A DNA stretch of 64,000 nt. Source: Parapristionchus giblindavisi. Lineage: Eukaryota > Nematoda > Chromadorea > Rhabditida > Diplogasteridae. Under the pieces are notes generated by a model, which did not search any database, was not told where the DNA came from, and worked only from the letters and a program-made list of their open reading frames with translations. A program made the translations under genes and the position numbers. This document shows positions 1-11,252 of the stretch, piece by piece (position 1 is the stretch's first letter; each line of letters begins with the position of its first letter). The stretch is taken from NCBI GenBank assembly GCA_943737045.1, contig CALSFV010000004.1, positions 1,003,501 to 1,067,500 on the forward strand. Direction: 5' to 3'.

Positions 1-208
1 TCACCTTTGATAGTACCGTAAGAGAGCTAGAGAATAGCGTAGACGGTACACTACGCACGGTATAAGGGTCCTCGATCGATGATGAGAATCACTCGATTAG
101 TTGGCGGGAAGAGTTAGGGCGAGTCACCATCTCAGGTGAGAGAAGAGAGAGGGAATGAGAGAAGAGAGAGGGAATGAGAATGAGAGAAGAGAGAGGGAAT
201 GAAAAAAA
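1..208. other. Non-satellite flank at the left edge of the array
   Basis: This stretch does not resemble the 321-bp satellite and is visibly richer in G+C. No open frame of useful length, tRNA-like box or transposon end is recognisable in it. It holds two short overlapping inverted repeats: a 7-bp pair (gtaccgt at 13-19, acggtac at 43-49) and a 6-bp pair (gcgtag at 37-42, ctacgc at 51-56). It ends in a purine-rich minisatellite and an A tract that abuts the satellite. It is probably the sequence bordering the array, but its identity is unknown. Confidence 0.7.
138..200 (+). repeat. 19-bp purine-rich minisatellite, three copies
   Basis: The unit gagagaagagagagggaat occurs at 138-156 and 157-175, then again at 182-200 after a 6-bp partial unit (gagaat, 176-181). 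The copies are identical. The top strand is almost all purine, so the tract could adopt unusual structures. It sits directly next to the satellite junction. Confidence 0.93.
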
Positions 209-210
209 AT
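202..210. other. Flank/satellite junction
   Basis: An eight-A run (202-209) joins the minisatellite to the satellite. Exact satellite homology begins at 209, which matches position 530 one period later. Bases 207-208 no longer match (gc in the monomer, aa here). The array therefore starts about two thirds of the way through a monomer, next to an A-rich tract. Confidence 0.8.
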
Positions 211-318
211 ATTGGCCGTATTGACCACTTTGAAATAGTTTATCTTATTCAGAATTTTTCGCTCCTTCATTTGGTATATGACACGACAGGTATCATTTTC
301 ATTTTCATATTTCTCAAG

Positions 319-639
319 TTATCTTGACCATATCAGAGTAAAAGCTACTTTTGTACTTCGGTCATTATAGCAGCAGTAAAATATTACAGATCGACATGAA
401 CTGAAGTTTGTGTCATTCAGAATTTTTTCCTCTTTCACATAGTATATCACTCGATAAGTATCATTGACAATTTGACTTGTAACGAATTGTTTTGTACCAA
501 AAACAGAGAGCACTGGAATATAAATTTGCATATTGGCCGTATTGACCACTTTGAAATAGTTTATCTTATTCAGAATTTTTCGCTCTTTCATTTGGTATAT
601 GACACGACAGGTATCATTTTCATTTTCATATTTCTCAAG
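319..639. repeat. Representative satellite monomer with internal dimer structure
   Basis: This 321-bp monomer shows the general plan. Its two halves share landmarks in the same order: ttttgtac at 349 and 490, ttcagaatttt at 416 and 569, and gtatcatt at 458 and 611. The second half has an extra run of attttc-like units near its end (about 614-630). Half-to-half spacing is 141 bp at the first landmark and 153 bp at the later two, so indels of about 12-15 bp separate the halves. The monomer is best read as an old tandem dimer of a 150-170 bp unit that now amplifies as one. Confidence 0.88.
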
Positions 640-1281
640 TTATCTTGACCATATCAGAGTAAAAGCTACTTTTGTACTTCGGTCATTATAGCAGCAGTAA
701 AATGTTACAGATCGACATGAACTGAAGTTTGTGTCATTCAGAATTTTTTCCTCTTTCACATAGTATATCACTCAATAAGTATCATTGACAATTTGACTTG
801 TAACGAATTGTTTTGTACCAAACACAGAGAGCACTGGAATATAAATTTGCATATTGGCCGTATTGACCACTTTGAAATAGTTTATCTTATTCAGAATTTT
901 TCGCTCTTTCATTTGGTATATGACACGACAGGTATCATTTTCATTTTCATATTTCTCAAGTTATCTTGACCATATCAGAGTAAAAGCTACTTTTGTACTT
1001 CGGTCATTATAGCAGCAGTAAAATATTACAGATCGACATGAACTGAAGTTTGTGTCATTCAGAATTTTTTCCTCTTTCACATAGTATATCACTCGATAAG
1101 TATCATTGACAATTTGACTTGTAACGAATTGTTTTGTACCAAAAACAGAGACCACTGGAATATAAATTTCCATATTGGCCGTATTGACCACTTTGAAATA
1201 GTTTATCTTATTCAGAATTTTTCGCTCCTTCATTTGGTATATGACACGACAGGTATCATTTTCATTTTCATATTTCTCAAG

Positions 1282-2244
1282 TTATCTTGACCATATCAGA
1301 GTAAAAGCTACTTTTGTACTTCGGTCATTATAGCAGCAGTAAAATATTACAGATCGACATGAACTGAAGTTTGTGTCATTCAGAATTTTTTCCTCTTTCA
1401 CATAGTATATCACTCGATAAGTATCATTGACAATTTGACTTGTAACGAATTGTTTTGTACCAAAAACAGAGACCACTGGAATATAAATTTCCATATTGGC
1501 CGTATTGACCACTTTGAAATAGTTTATCTTATTCAGAATTTTTCGCTCCTTCATTTGGTATATGACACGACATGTATCATTTTCATTTTCATATTTCTCA
1601 AGTTATCTTGACCATATCAGAGTAAAAGCTACTTTTGTACTTCGGTCATTATAGCAGCAGTAAAATGTTACAGATCGACATGAACTGAAGTTTGTGTCAT
1701 TCAGAATTTTTTCCTCTTTCACATAGTATATCACTCAATAAGTATCATTGACAATTTGACTTGTAACGAATTGTTTTGTACCAAACACAGAGAGCACTGG
1801 AATATAAATTTGCATATTGACCGTACTGACCACTTTGAAATAGTTTATCATATTCAGAATTTTTCGCTCTTTCATTTGGTATATGACACGACAGGAATCA
1901 TTTTCATTTTCATATTTCTCAAGTTATCTTGACCATATCAGAGTAAAAGCTACTTTTGTACTTCGGTCATTATAGCAGCAGTAAAATGTTACAGATCGAC
2001 ATGAACTGAAGTTTGTGTCATTCAGAATTTTGTCCTCTTTCACATAGTATATCACTCGATAAGTATCATTGACAATTTGACTTGTAACGAATTGTTTTGT
2101 ACCAAAAACAGAGAGCACTGGAATATAAATTTGCATATTGGCCGTACTGACCACTTTGAAATAGTTTATCTTATTTACAATTCTTCGCTCTTTCATTTGG
2201 TATATGACACGACAGGTATCATTTTCATTTTCATATTTCTCAAG
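1282..2244. repeat. Three-monomer block, copy 1
   Basis: This ordered trio of variants recurs at 3531-4493 and 5795-6757. The first monomer carries gagacc/ttccat. The second carries catgtatc just upstream, then actcaataag, caaacacag, gaccgtactg, ttatcatattc and gacaggaatc. The third carries attttgtcctc. This copy differs from the others in its third monomer, which reads cttatttacaattc. Confidence 0.9.
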
Positions 2245-3530
2245 TTAACCTTGACCATATCAGAGTAAAAGCTACTTTTGTACTTCGTTCATTATAGCAG
2301 CAGTAAAATGTTACAGATCGACATGAACTGAAGTTTGTGTCATTCAAAATTTTTTCCTCTTTCGCATAGTATATCACTCGATAAGTATCATTGACAATTT
2401 GACTTGTAACGAATTGTTTTGTACCAAAAACAGAGAGCACTGGAATATAAATTTGCATATTGGCCGTATTGACAACTTTGAAATAGTTTCTCTTATTCAG
2501 ATTTTTTCGCTCTTTCATTTGGTATATGACACGACAGGTATCATTTTCATTTTCATATTTCTCAAGTTATCTTGACCATATCAGAGTAAAAGCTACTTTT
2601 GTACTTCGGTCATTATAGCAGCAGTAAAATGTTACAGATCGACATGAACTGAAGTTTGTGTCATTCAGAATTTTTTCCTCTTTCACATAGTATATCACTC
2701 GATAAGTATCATTGACAATTTGACTTGTAACGAATTGTGTTGTACCAAAAACAGAGAGCACTGGAATATAAATTTGCATATTGGCCGTATTGACCACTTT
2801 GAAATAGTTTATCTTATTCAGAATTCTTCGCTCTTTCATTTGGTATATGACACGACAGGTATCATTTTCATTTTCATATTTCTCAAGTTAACCTTGACCA
2901 TATCAGAGTAAAAGCTACTTTTGTACTTCGTTCATTATAGCAGCAGTAAAATGTTACAGATCGACATGAACTGAAGTTTGTGTCATTCAAAATTTTTTCC
3001 TCTTTCGCATAGTATATCACTCGATAAGTATCATTGACAATTTGACTTGTAACGAATTGTTTTGTACCAAAAACAGAGAGCACTGGAATATAAATTTGCA
3101 TATTGGCCGTATTGACAACTTTGAAATAGTTTCTCTTATTCAGATTTTTTCGCTCTTTCATTTGGTATATGACACGACAGGTATCATTTTCATTTTCATA
3201 TTTCTCAAGTTATCTTGACCATATCAGAGTAAAAGCTACTTTTGTACTTCGGTCATTATAGCAGCAGTAAAATGTTACAGATCGACATGAACTGAAGTTT
3301 GTGTCATTCAGAATTTTTTCCTCTTTCACATAGTATATCACTCGATAAGTATCATTGACAATTTGACTTGTAACGAATTGTGTTGTACCAAAAACAGAGA
3401 CCACTGGAATATAAATTTCCATATTGGCCGTATTGACCACTTTGAAATAGTTTATCTTATTCAGAATTTTTCGCTCCTTCATTTGGTATATGACACGACA
3501 GGTATCATTTTCATTTTCATATTTCTCAAG
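2245..3530. repeat. Tandem two-monomer duplication
   Basis: A 643-bp dimer (2245-2887) is followed by a second copy (2888-3530). The first monomers of both copies share ttaaccttgacc, cattcaaaattt, tttcgcatag, gacaactttg and tttctcttattcagatttt. The second monomers share gtgttgtacc. The second monomer of copy 2 then switches to the gagacc/ttccat variant, so it is chimeric. Confidence 0.9.
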
Positions 3531-4493
3531 TTATCTTGACCATATCAGAGTAAAAGCTACTTTTGTACTTCGGTCATTATAGCAGCAGTAAAATATTACA
3601 GATCGACATGAACTGAAGTTTGTGTCATTCAGAATTTTTTCCTCTTTCACATAGTATATCACTCGATAAGTATCATTGACAATTTGACTTGTAACGAATT
3701 GTTTTGTACCAAAAACAGAGACCACTGGAATATAAATTTCCATATTGGCCGTATTGACCACTTTGAAATAGTTTATCTTATTCAGAATTTTTCGCTCCTT
3801 CATTTGGTATATGACACGACATGTATCATTTTCATTTTCATATTTCTCAAGTTATCTTGACCATATCAGAGTAAAAGCTACTTTTGTACTTCGGTCATTA
3901 TAGCAGCAGTAAAATGTTACAGATCGACATGAACTGAAGTTTGTGTCATTCAGAATTTTTTCCTCTTTCACATAGTATATCACTCAATAAGTATCATTGA
4001 CAATTTGACTTGTAACGAATTGTTTTGTACCAAACACAGAGAGCACTGGAATATAAATTTGCATATTGACCGTACTGACCACTTTGAAATAGTTTATCAT
4101 ATTCAGAATTTTTCGCTCTTTCATTTGGTATATGACACGACAGGAATCATTTTCATTTTCATATTTCTCAAGTTATCTTGACCATATCAGAGTAAAAGCT
4201 ACTTTTGTACTTCGGTCATTATAGCAGCAGTAAAATGTTACAGATCGACATGAACTGAAGTTTGTGTCATTCAGAATTTTGTCCTCTTTCACATAGTATA
4301 TCACTCGATAAGTATCATTGACAATTTGACTTGTAACGAATTGTTTTGTACCAAAAACAGAGAGCACTGGAATATAAATTTGCATATTGGCCGTACTGAC
4401 CACTTTGAAATAGTTTATCTTATTCAGAATTCTTCGCTCTTTCATTTGGTATATGACACGATAGGTATCATTTTAATTTTCATATTTCTCAAG
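3531..4493. repeat. Three-monomer block, copy 2
   Basis: It has the same three variants in the same order as 1282-2244, displaced by 2249 bp, which is seven monomers with two one-base insertions. Its third monomer reads cttattcagaattc, which creates an EcoRI site. Confidence 0.9.
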
Positions 4494-4674
4494 TTATCTT
4501 GACCATATCAGCGTAAAAGCTACTTTTGTACTTCGTTCATTATAGCAGCAGTAAAAAGTTACAGATCGACATGAACTGAAGTTTGTGTCATTCAGAATTT
4601 TTTCCTCTTTCACATAGTATATCACTCGATAAGTATCATTGACAATTTGACTTGTAACGAATTGTGTTGTACCA

Positions 4675-4679
4675 AAAAC
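4675..4679. repeat. Target-site duplication, left copy (aaaac)
   Basis: The five bases aaaac immediately before the transposon are repeated at 5013-5017 after it. An uninterrupted monomer has a single ccaaaaacagag at this place, so removing the element plus one copy restores the 321-bp spacing exactly. Confidence 0.93.
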
Positions 4680-4695
4680 CACGGCGGCTCAATGA
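4680..4695 (+). repeat. Left terminal inverted repeat
   Basis: Sixteen bases, cacggcggctcaatga, match the reverse complement of 4997-5012 except at the ninth base (c against t). This marks the outer end of the element. Confidence 0.92.
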
Positions 4696-4856
4696 TAGTA
4701 ACTAAGAAGCTCTTGCCGGAGAAAGAAAGTATCGCAAAGTGAGTGATGATAAGCACTAAAACATCTAGGTTCTCCCAGCGCGAAAGTTGACTACGGTATA
4801 TCTGGGCACTCGCTTCTGACTAAACCTATCATCGAGTTTTACGATTCGCGAGACAT

Positions 4857-4928
4857 GCCGATATGGTTTAGTGGGTAGAGCTTTTGTGTATCTATCCTAA
4901 CCTCGTAGGTTCGAATCCCGCCCAGTGC
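4857..4928 (+). other. tRNA-derived module (Pol III A and B boxes)
   Basis: An A-box-like tggtttagtgg lies at 4864-4874. A canonical B box, ggttcgaatcc, lies at 4908-4918, giving normal tRNA spacing of 44 bp between box starts. The T arm folds as gtagg, loop ttcgaat, cccgc with one mismatch and one wobble pair. The acceptor ends (gccgata and ccagtgc) pair poorly and no CCA or clear anticodon arm is seen, so this is a tRNA-derived promoter rather than a functional tRNA. A five-T run at 4945-4949 could terminate Pol III transcription. Such modules normally head SINEs; here it sits inside inverted repeats. Confidence 0.8.
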
Positions 4929-4996
4929 AAATCAACTTTGCCGATTTTTCGTAATGCAAGAGGCTTCAAGCCAATGTTAAATGTAGGGATTTCTCT

Positions 4997-5012
4997 TCAT
5001 TGAACCGCCGTG
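4997..5012 (-). repeat. Right terminal inverted repeat
   Basis: The bases tcattgaaccgccgtg are the inverse of the left end (15 of 16 match). The right copy of the aaaac duplication follows directly. Confidence 0.92.
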
Positions 5013-5017
5013 AAAAC
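5013..5017. repeat. Target-site duplication, right copy (aaaac)
   Basis: It is identical to 4675-4679 and is followed by agagagcactgg, the normal continuation of the monomer. Confidence 0.93.
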
Positions 5018-5794
5018 AGAGAGCACTGGAATATAAATTTGCATATTGGCCGTACTGACCACTTTGAAATAGTTTATCTTATTCAGAATGTTTCGCTCTT
5101 TCATTTGGTATATGACACGATAGGTATCATTTTCATTTTCATATTTCTCAAGTTATCTTGACCATATCAGAGTAAATGCTACTTTTGTACTTCGGTCATT
5201 ATAGCAGCAGTAAAATGTTACAGATCGACATGAACTGAAGTTTGTGTCGTTCAGAATTTTTTCCTCTTTCACATAGTATATCACTCGATAAGTATCATTG
5301 ACAATTTGACTTGTAACGAATTGTTTTGTACCAAACACAGAGAGCACTGGAATATAAATTTGCATATTGACCGTACTGACCACTTTGAAATAGTTTATCA
5401 TATTCAGAATTTTTCGCTCTTTCATTTGGTATATGACACGACAGGAATCATTTTCATTTTCATATTTCTCAAGTTATCTTGACCATATCAGAGTAAAAGC
5501 TACTTTTGTACTTCGGTCATTATAGCAGCAGTAAAATGTTACAGATCGACATGAACTGAAGTTTGTGTCATTCAGAATTTTTTCCTCTTTCACATAGTAT
5601 ATCACTCGATAAGTATCATTGACAATTTGACTTGTAACGAATTGTTTTGTACCAAAAACAGAGAGCACTGGAATATAAATTTGCATATTGGCCGTATTGA
5701 CCACTTTGAAATAGTTTATCTTATTCAGAATTTTTCGCTCTTTCATTTGGTATATGACACGACAGGTATCATTTTCATTTTCATATTTCTCAAG

Positions 5795-6757
5795 TTATCT
5801 TGACCATATCAGAGTAAAAGCTACTTTTGTACTTCGGTCATTATAGCAGCAGTAAAATATTACAGATCGACATGAACTGAAGTTTGTGTCATTCAGAATT
5901 TTTTCCTCTTTCACATAGTATATCACTCGATAAGTATCATTGACAATTTGACTTGTAACGAATTGTTTTGTACCAAAAACAGAGACCACTGGAATATAAA
6001 TTTCCATATTGGCCGTATTGACCACTTTGAAATAGTTTATCTTATTCAGAATTTTTCGCTCCTTCATTTGGTATATGACACGACATGTATCATTTTCATT
6101 TTCATATTTCTCAAGTTATCTTGACCATATCAGAGTAAAAGCTACTTTTGTACTTCGGTCATTATAGCAGCAGTAAAATGTTACAGATCGACATGAACTG
6201 AAGTTTGTGTCATTCAGAATTTTTTCCTCTTTCACATAGTATATCACTCAATAAGTATCATTGACAATTTGACTTGTAACGAATTGTTTTGTACCAAACA
6301 CAGAGAGCACTGGAATATAAATTTGCATATTGACCGTACTGACCACTTTGAAATAGTTTATCATATTCAGAATTTTTCGCTCTTTCATTTGGTATATGAC
6401 ACGACAGGAATCATTTTCATTTTCATATTTCTCAAGTTATCTTGACCATATCAGAGTAAAAGCTACTTTTGTACTTCGGTCATTATAGCAGCAGTAAAAT
6501 GTTACAGATCGACATGAACTGAAGTTTGTGTCATTCAGAATTTTGTCCTCTTTCACATAGTATATCACTCGATAAGTATCATTGACAATTTGACTTGTAA
6601 CGAATTGTTTTGTACCAAAAACAGAGAGCACTGGAATATAAATTTGCATATTGGCCGTACTGACCACTTTGAAATACTTTATCTTATTTAGAATTCTTCG
6701 CTCTTTCATTTGGTATATGACACGACAGGTATCATTTTCATTTTCATATTTCTCAAG
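5795..6757. repeat. Three-monomer block, copy 3
   Basis: It has the same three variants in order. It is displaced from copy 2 by 2264 bp, which is exactly six monomers plus the 338 bp contributed by the transposon and its target duplication. Private changes include gaaatacttt and cttatttagaattc in the third monomer. Confidence 0.9.
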
Positions 6758-8042
6758 TTATCTTGACCATATCAGAGTAAAAGCTACTTTTGTACTTCGG
6801 TCATTATAGCAGCAGTAAAATATTACAGATCGACATGAACTGAAGTTTGTGTCATTCAGAATTTTTTCCTCTTTCACATAGTATATCACTCGATAAGTAT
6901 CATTGACAATTTGACTTGTTACGAATTGTTTTGTACCAAAAACAGAGAGCACTGGAATTTAAATTTGCATATTGGCCGTATTGACCACTTTGAAATAGTT
7001 TATCTTATTCAGAATTCTTCGCTCTTTCATTTGGTATATGACACGGCAGGTATCATCTTCATTTTCATATTTCGCAAGTTAACCTTGACCATATCAGAGT
7101 AAAAGCTACTTTTGTACTTCGGTCATTATAGCAGCAGTAAAATATTACAGATCGACATGAACTGAAGTTTGTGTCATTCAGAATTTTTTCCTCTTTCACA
7201 TAGTATATCACTCGATAAGTATCATTGACAATTTGACTTGTAACGAATTGTTTTGTACCAAAAACAGATACCACTGGAATATAAATTTCCATATTGGCCG
7301 TATTGACCACTTTGAAATAGTTTATCTTATTCAGAATTTTTCGCTCCTTCATTTGGTATATGACACGACAGGTATCATTTTCATTTTCATATTTCTCAAG
7401 TTATCTTGACCATATCAGAGTAAAAGCTACTTTTGTACTTCGTTCATTATAGCAGCAGTAAAATGTTACAGATCGACATGAACTGAAGTTTGTGTCATTC
7501 AGAATTTTTTCCTCTTTCACATATTATATCACTCGATAAGTATCATTGACAATTTAACTTGTAACGAATTGTTTTGTACCAAAAACAGAGAGCACTGGAA
7601 TATAAATTTGCATATTGGCCGTATTGACCACTTTGAAATAGTTTATCTTATTCAGAATTTTTCGCTCTTTCATTTGGTATATGACACGACAGGTATCATT
7701 TTCATTTTCATATTTCTCAAGTTATCTTGACCATATCAGAGTAAAAGCTACTTTTGTACTTCGTTCATTGTAGCAGCAGTAAAATGTTACAGATCGACAT
7801 GAACTGAAGTTTGTGCCATTCAGAATTTTTTCCTCTTTCACATAGTATATCACTCGATAAGTATCATTGACAATTTGACTTGTTACGAATTGTTTTGTAC
7901 CAAAAACAGAGAGCACTGGAATATAAATTTGCATATTGGCCGTATTGACCACTTTGAAATAGTTTATCTTATTCAGAATTCTTCGCTCTTTCATTTGGTA
8001 TATGACACGACAGGTATCATTTTCATTTTCATATTTCTCAAG

Positions 8043-9326
8043 TTATTTTGACCATATCAGAGTAAAAGCTACTTTTGTACTTCGTTCATTATAGCAGCAG
8101 TAAAAAGTTACAGATCGACATGAACTGAAGTTTGTGTCATTCAGAATTTTTTCCTCTTTCACATAGTATATCACTCGATAAGTATCATTGACAATTTGAC
8201 TTGTAACGAATTGTTTTGTACCAAAAACAGAGAGCACTGGAATATAAATTTGCATATTGGCCGTATTGACCACTTTGAAATAGTTTATCTTATTCAGAAT
8301 TCTTCGCTCTTTCATTTGGTATATGACACGACAGGTATCATTTTCATTTTCATATTTCTCAAGTTATTTTGACCATATCAGAGTAAAAGCTACTTTTGTA
8401 CTTCGTTCATTATAGCAGCAGTAAAAAGTTACAGATCGACATGAACTGAAGTTTGTGTCATTCAGAATTTTTTCCTCTTTCACATAGTATATCACTCGAT
8501 AAGTATCATTGACAATTTGACTTGTAACGAATTGTTTTGTACCAAAAACAGAGAGCACTGGAATATAAATTTGCATATTGGCCGTATTGACCACTTTGAA
8601 ATAGTTTATCTTATTCAGAATTCTTCGCTCTTTCATTTGGTATATGACACGACAGGTATCATTTTCATTTTCATATTTCTCAAGTTATTTTGACCATATC
8701 AGAGTAAAAGCTACTTTTGTACTTCGTTCATTATAGCAGCAGTAAAAAGTTACAGATCGACATGAACTGAAGTTTGTGTCATTCAGAATTTTTTCCTCTT
8801 TCACATAGTATATCACTCGATAAGTATCATTGACAATTTGACTTGTAACGAATTGTTTTGTACCAAAAACAGAGAGCACTGGAATATAAAATTGCATATT
8901 GGCCGTATTGACCACTTTGAAATAGTTTATCTTATTCAGAATTCTTCGCTCTTTCATTTGGTATATGACACGACAGGTATCATTTTCATTTTCATATTTC
9001 TCAAGTTATTTTGACCATATCAGAGTAAAAGCTACTTTTGTACTTCGTTCATTATAGCAGCAGTAAAAAGTTACAGATCGACATGAACTGAAGTTTGTGT
9101 CATTCAGAATTTTTTCCTCTTTCACATAGTATATCACTCGATAAGTATCATTGACAATTTGACTTGTAACGAATTGTTTTGTACCAAAAACAGAGAGCAC
9201 TGGAATATAAATTTACATATTGGCCGTATTGACCACTTTGAAATAGTTTATCTTATTCAGAATTTTTCGCTCTTTCATTTGGTATATGACACGACAGGTA
9301 TCATTTTCATTTTCATATTTCTCAAG
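8043..9326. repeat. Four consecutive near-identical monomers
   Basis: Monomers at 8043, 8364, 8685 and 9006 all start ttattttgacc instead of ttatcttgacc and all carry gtaaaaagttac, a combination not shared with their neighbours. Only isolated differences separate them, for example ataaaattgc in the third and tttacatatt in the fourth. This looks like recent amplification of a single monomer. Confidence 0.9.
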
Positions 9327-10289
9327 TTATCTTGACCATATCAGAGTAAAAGCTACTTTTGTACTTCGTTCATTATAGCAGCAGTAAAATGTTACAGATC
9401 GACATGAACTGAAGTTTGTGTCATTCAGAATTTTTTCCTCTTTCACATAGTATATCACTCGATAAGTATCATTGACAATTTGACTTGTAACGAATTGTTT
9501 TGTACCAAAAACAGAGACCACTGGAATATAAATTTCCATATTGGCCGTATTGACCACTTTGAAATAGTTTATCTTATTCAGAATTTTTCGCTCCTTCATT
9601 TGGTATATGACACGACAGGAATCATTTTCATTTTCATATTTCTCAAGTTATCTTGACCATATCAGAGTAAAAGGTACTTTTGTACTTCGTTCATTATAGC
9701 AGCAGTAAAATGTTACAGATCGACATGAACTGAAGTTTGTGTCATTCAGAATTTTTTCCTCTTTCACATAGTATATCACTCGATAAGTATCATTGACAAT
9801 TTGACTTGTAACGAATTGTTTTGTACCAAAAACAGAGAGCACTGGAATATAAATTTACATATTGGCCGTATTGACCACTTTGAAATAGTTTATCTTATTC
9901 AGAATTTTTCGCTCTTTCATTTGGTATATGACACGACAGGTATCATTTTCATTTTCATATTTCTCAAGTTATCTTGACCATATCAGAGTAAAAGCTACTT
10001 TTGTACTTCGTTCATTATAGCAGCAGTAAAATGTTACAGATCGACATGAACTGAAGTTTGTGTCATTCAGAATTTTTTCCTCTTTCACATAGTATATCAC
10101 TCGATAAGTATCATTGACAATTTGACTTGTAACGAATTGTTTTGTACCAAAAACAGAGACCACTGGAATATAAATTTCCATATTGGCCGTATTGACCACT
10201 TTGAAATAGTTTATCTTATTCAGAATTTTTCGCTCCTTCATTTGGTATATGACACGACAGGTATCATTTTCATTTTCATATTTCTCAAG

Positions 10290-11252
10290 TTATCTTGACC
10301 ATATCAGAGTAAAAGGTACTTTTGTACTTCGTTCATTATAGCAGCAGTAAAATGTTACAGATCGACATGAACTGAAGTTTGTGTCATTCAGAATTTTTTC
10401 CTCTTTCACATAGTATATCACTCGATAAGTATCATTGACAATTTGACTTGTAACGAATTGTTTTGTACCAAAAACAGAGACCACTGGAATATAAATTTCC
10501 ATGTTGGCCGTATTGACCACTTTGAAATAGTTTATCTTATTCAGAATTTTTCGCTCTTTCATTTGGTATATGACACGACAGGTATCATTTTCATTTTCAT
10601 ATTTCTCAAGTTATCTTGACCATATCAGAGTAAAAGCTACTTTTGTACTTCGTTCATTATAGCAGCAGTAAAATGTTACAGATCGACATGAACTGAAGTT
10701 TGTGTCATTCAGAATTTTTTCCTCTTTCACATAGTATATCACTCGATAAGTATCATTGACAATTTGACTTGTAACGAATTGTTTTGTACCAAAAACAGAG
10801 ACCACTGGAATATAAATTTCCATATTGGCCGTATTGACCACTTTGAAATAGTTTATCTTATTCAGAATTTTTCGCTCCTTCATTTGGTATATGACACGAC
10901 AGGTATCATTTTCATTTTCATATTTCTCAAGTTATCTTGACCATATCAGAGTAAAAGGTACTTTTGTACTTCGTTCATTATAGCAGCAGTAAACTGTTAC
11001 AGATCGACATGAACTGAAGTTTGTGTCATTCAGAATTTTTTCCTCTTTCACATAGTATATCACTCGATAAGTATCATTGACAATTTGACTTGTAACGAAT
11101 TGTTTTGTACCAAAAACAGAGACCACTGGAATATAAATTTCCATATTGGCCGTATTGACCACTTTGAAATAGTTTATCTTATTCAGAATTTTTCGCTCCT
11201 TCATTTGGTATATGACACGACAGGTATCATTTTCATTTTCATATTTCTCAAG
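10290..11252. repeat. Three-monomer block, first copy of a nine-monomer displacement
   Basis: The first monomer has aaggtac, ccatgttgg and a cgctctttc end. The second has the plain gagacc/ttccat form. The third has aaggtac with gtaaactgtt. The same order recurs at 13179-14141, 2889 bp (nine monomers) away. Confidence 0.87.

Larger units (their letters stand above)
209..4679. repeat. Satellite array, segment 1 (321-bp monomers, left-edge subfamilies)
   Basis: Head-to-tail 321-bp satellite begins with a 110-bp partial monomer (209-318). Whole monomers follow from 319, each taken to start at ttatcttgacc. Monomers at 2245 and 2888 are 322 bp because ttatcttg reads ttaaccttg. Left-edge markers are cttcggtcatt, gacacgacagg and a mix of gtattgacc and gtactgacc. 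Some monomers carry a linked pair of changes (gagacc plus ttccat). The segment is interrupted at 4680 by a transposon. No gene is supported here. Confidence 0.97.
4680..5012 (+). mobile_element. 333-bp non-autonomous terminal-inverted-repeat element with tRNA-like core
   Basis: The ends are cacggcggctcaatga and its inverse, matching at 15 of 16 positions and flanked by a 5-bp target duplication. Inverted similarity continues inward: gaagctcttgc at 4706-4716 answers gcaagaggcttc at 4956-4967, and tcgcaaagtgag at 4732-4743 answers tcaactttgccga at 4932-4944. The terminal repeats are thus long but imperfect, perhaps 65-80 bp. There is no transposase frame, so it is a miniature element. In the middle lies a tRNA-like module with A and B boxes. 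A CAC terminus with a 5-bp duplication recalls the Transib superfamily, but that assignment is inference. It could instead be a SINE captured inside a transposon. Only one copy is present here. Confidence 0.9.

Noticed and set aside
13..56. Hairpins in the left flank (7-bp and 6-bp inverted repeats)
   Set aside because: The arms are short and overlap each other, with no terminator-like T run or conserved context. Chance is likely.
4857..4928. Functional tRNA gene
   Set aside because: A and B boxes are good, but the acceptor arm does not pair, the anticodon arm is unclear and the T stem has a mismatch. It lies inside a transposon, so it is a tRNA-derived module.
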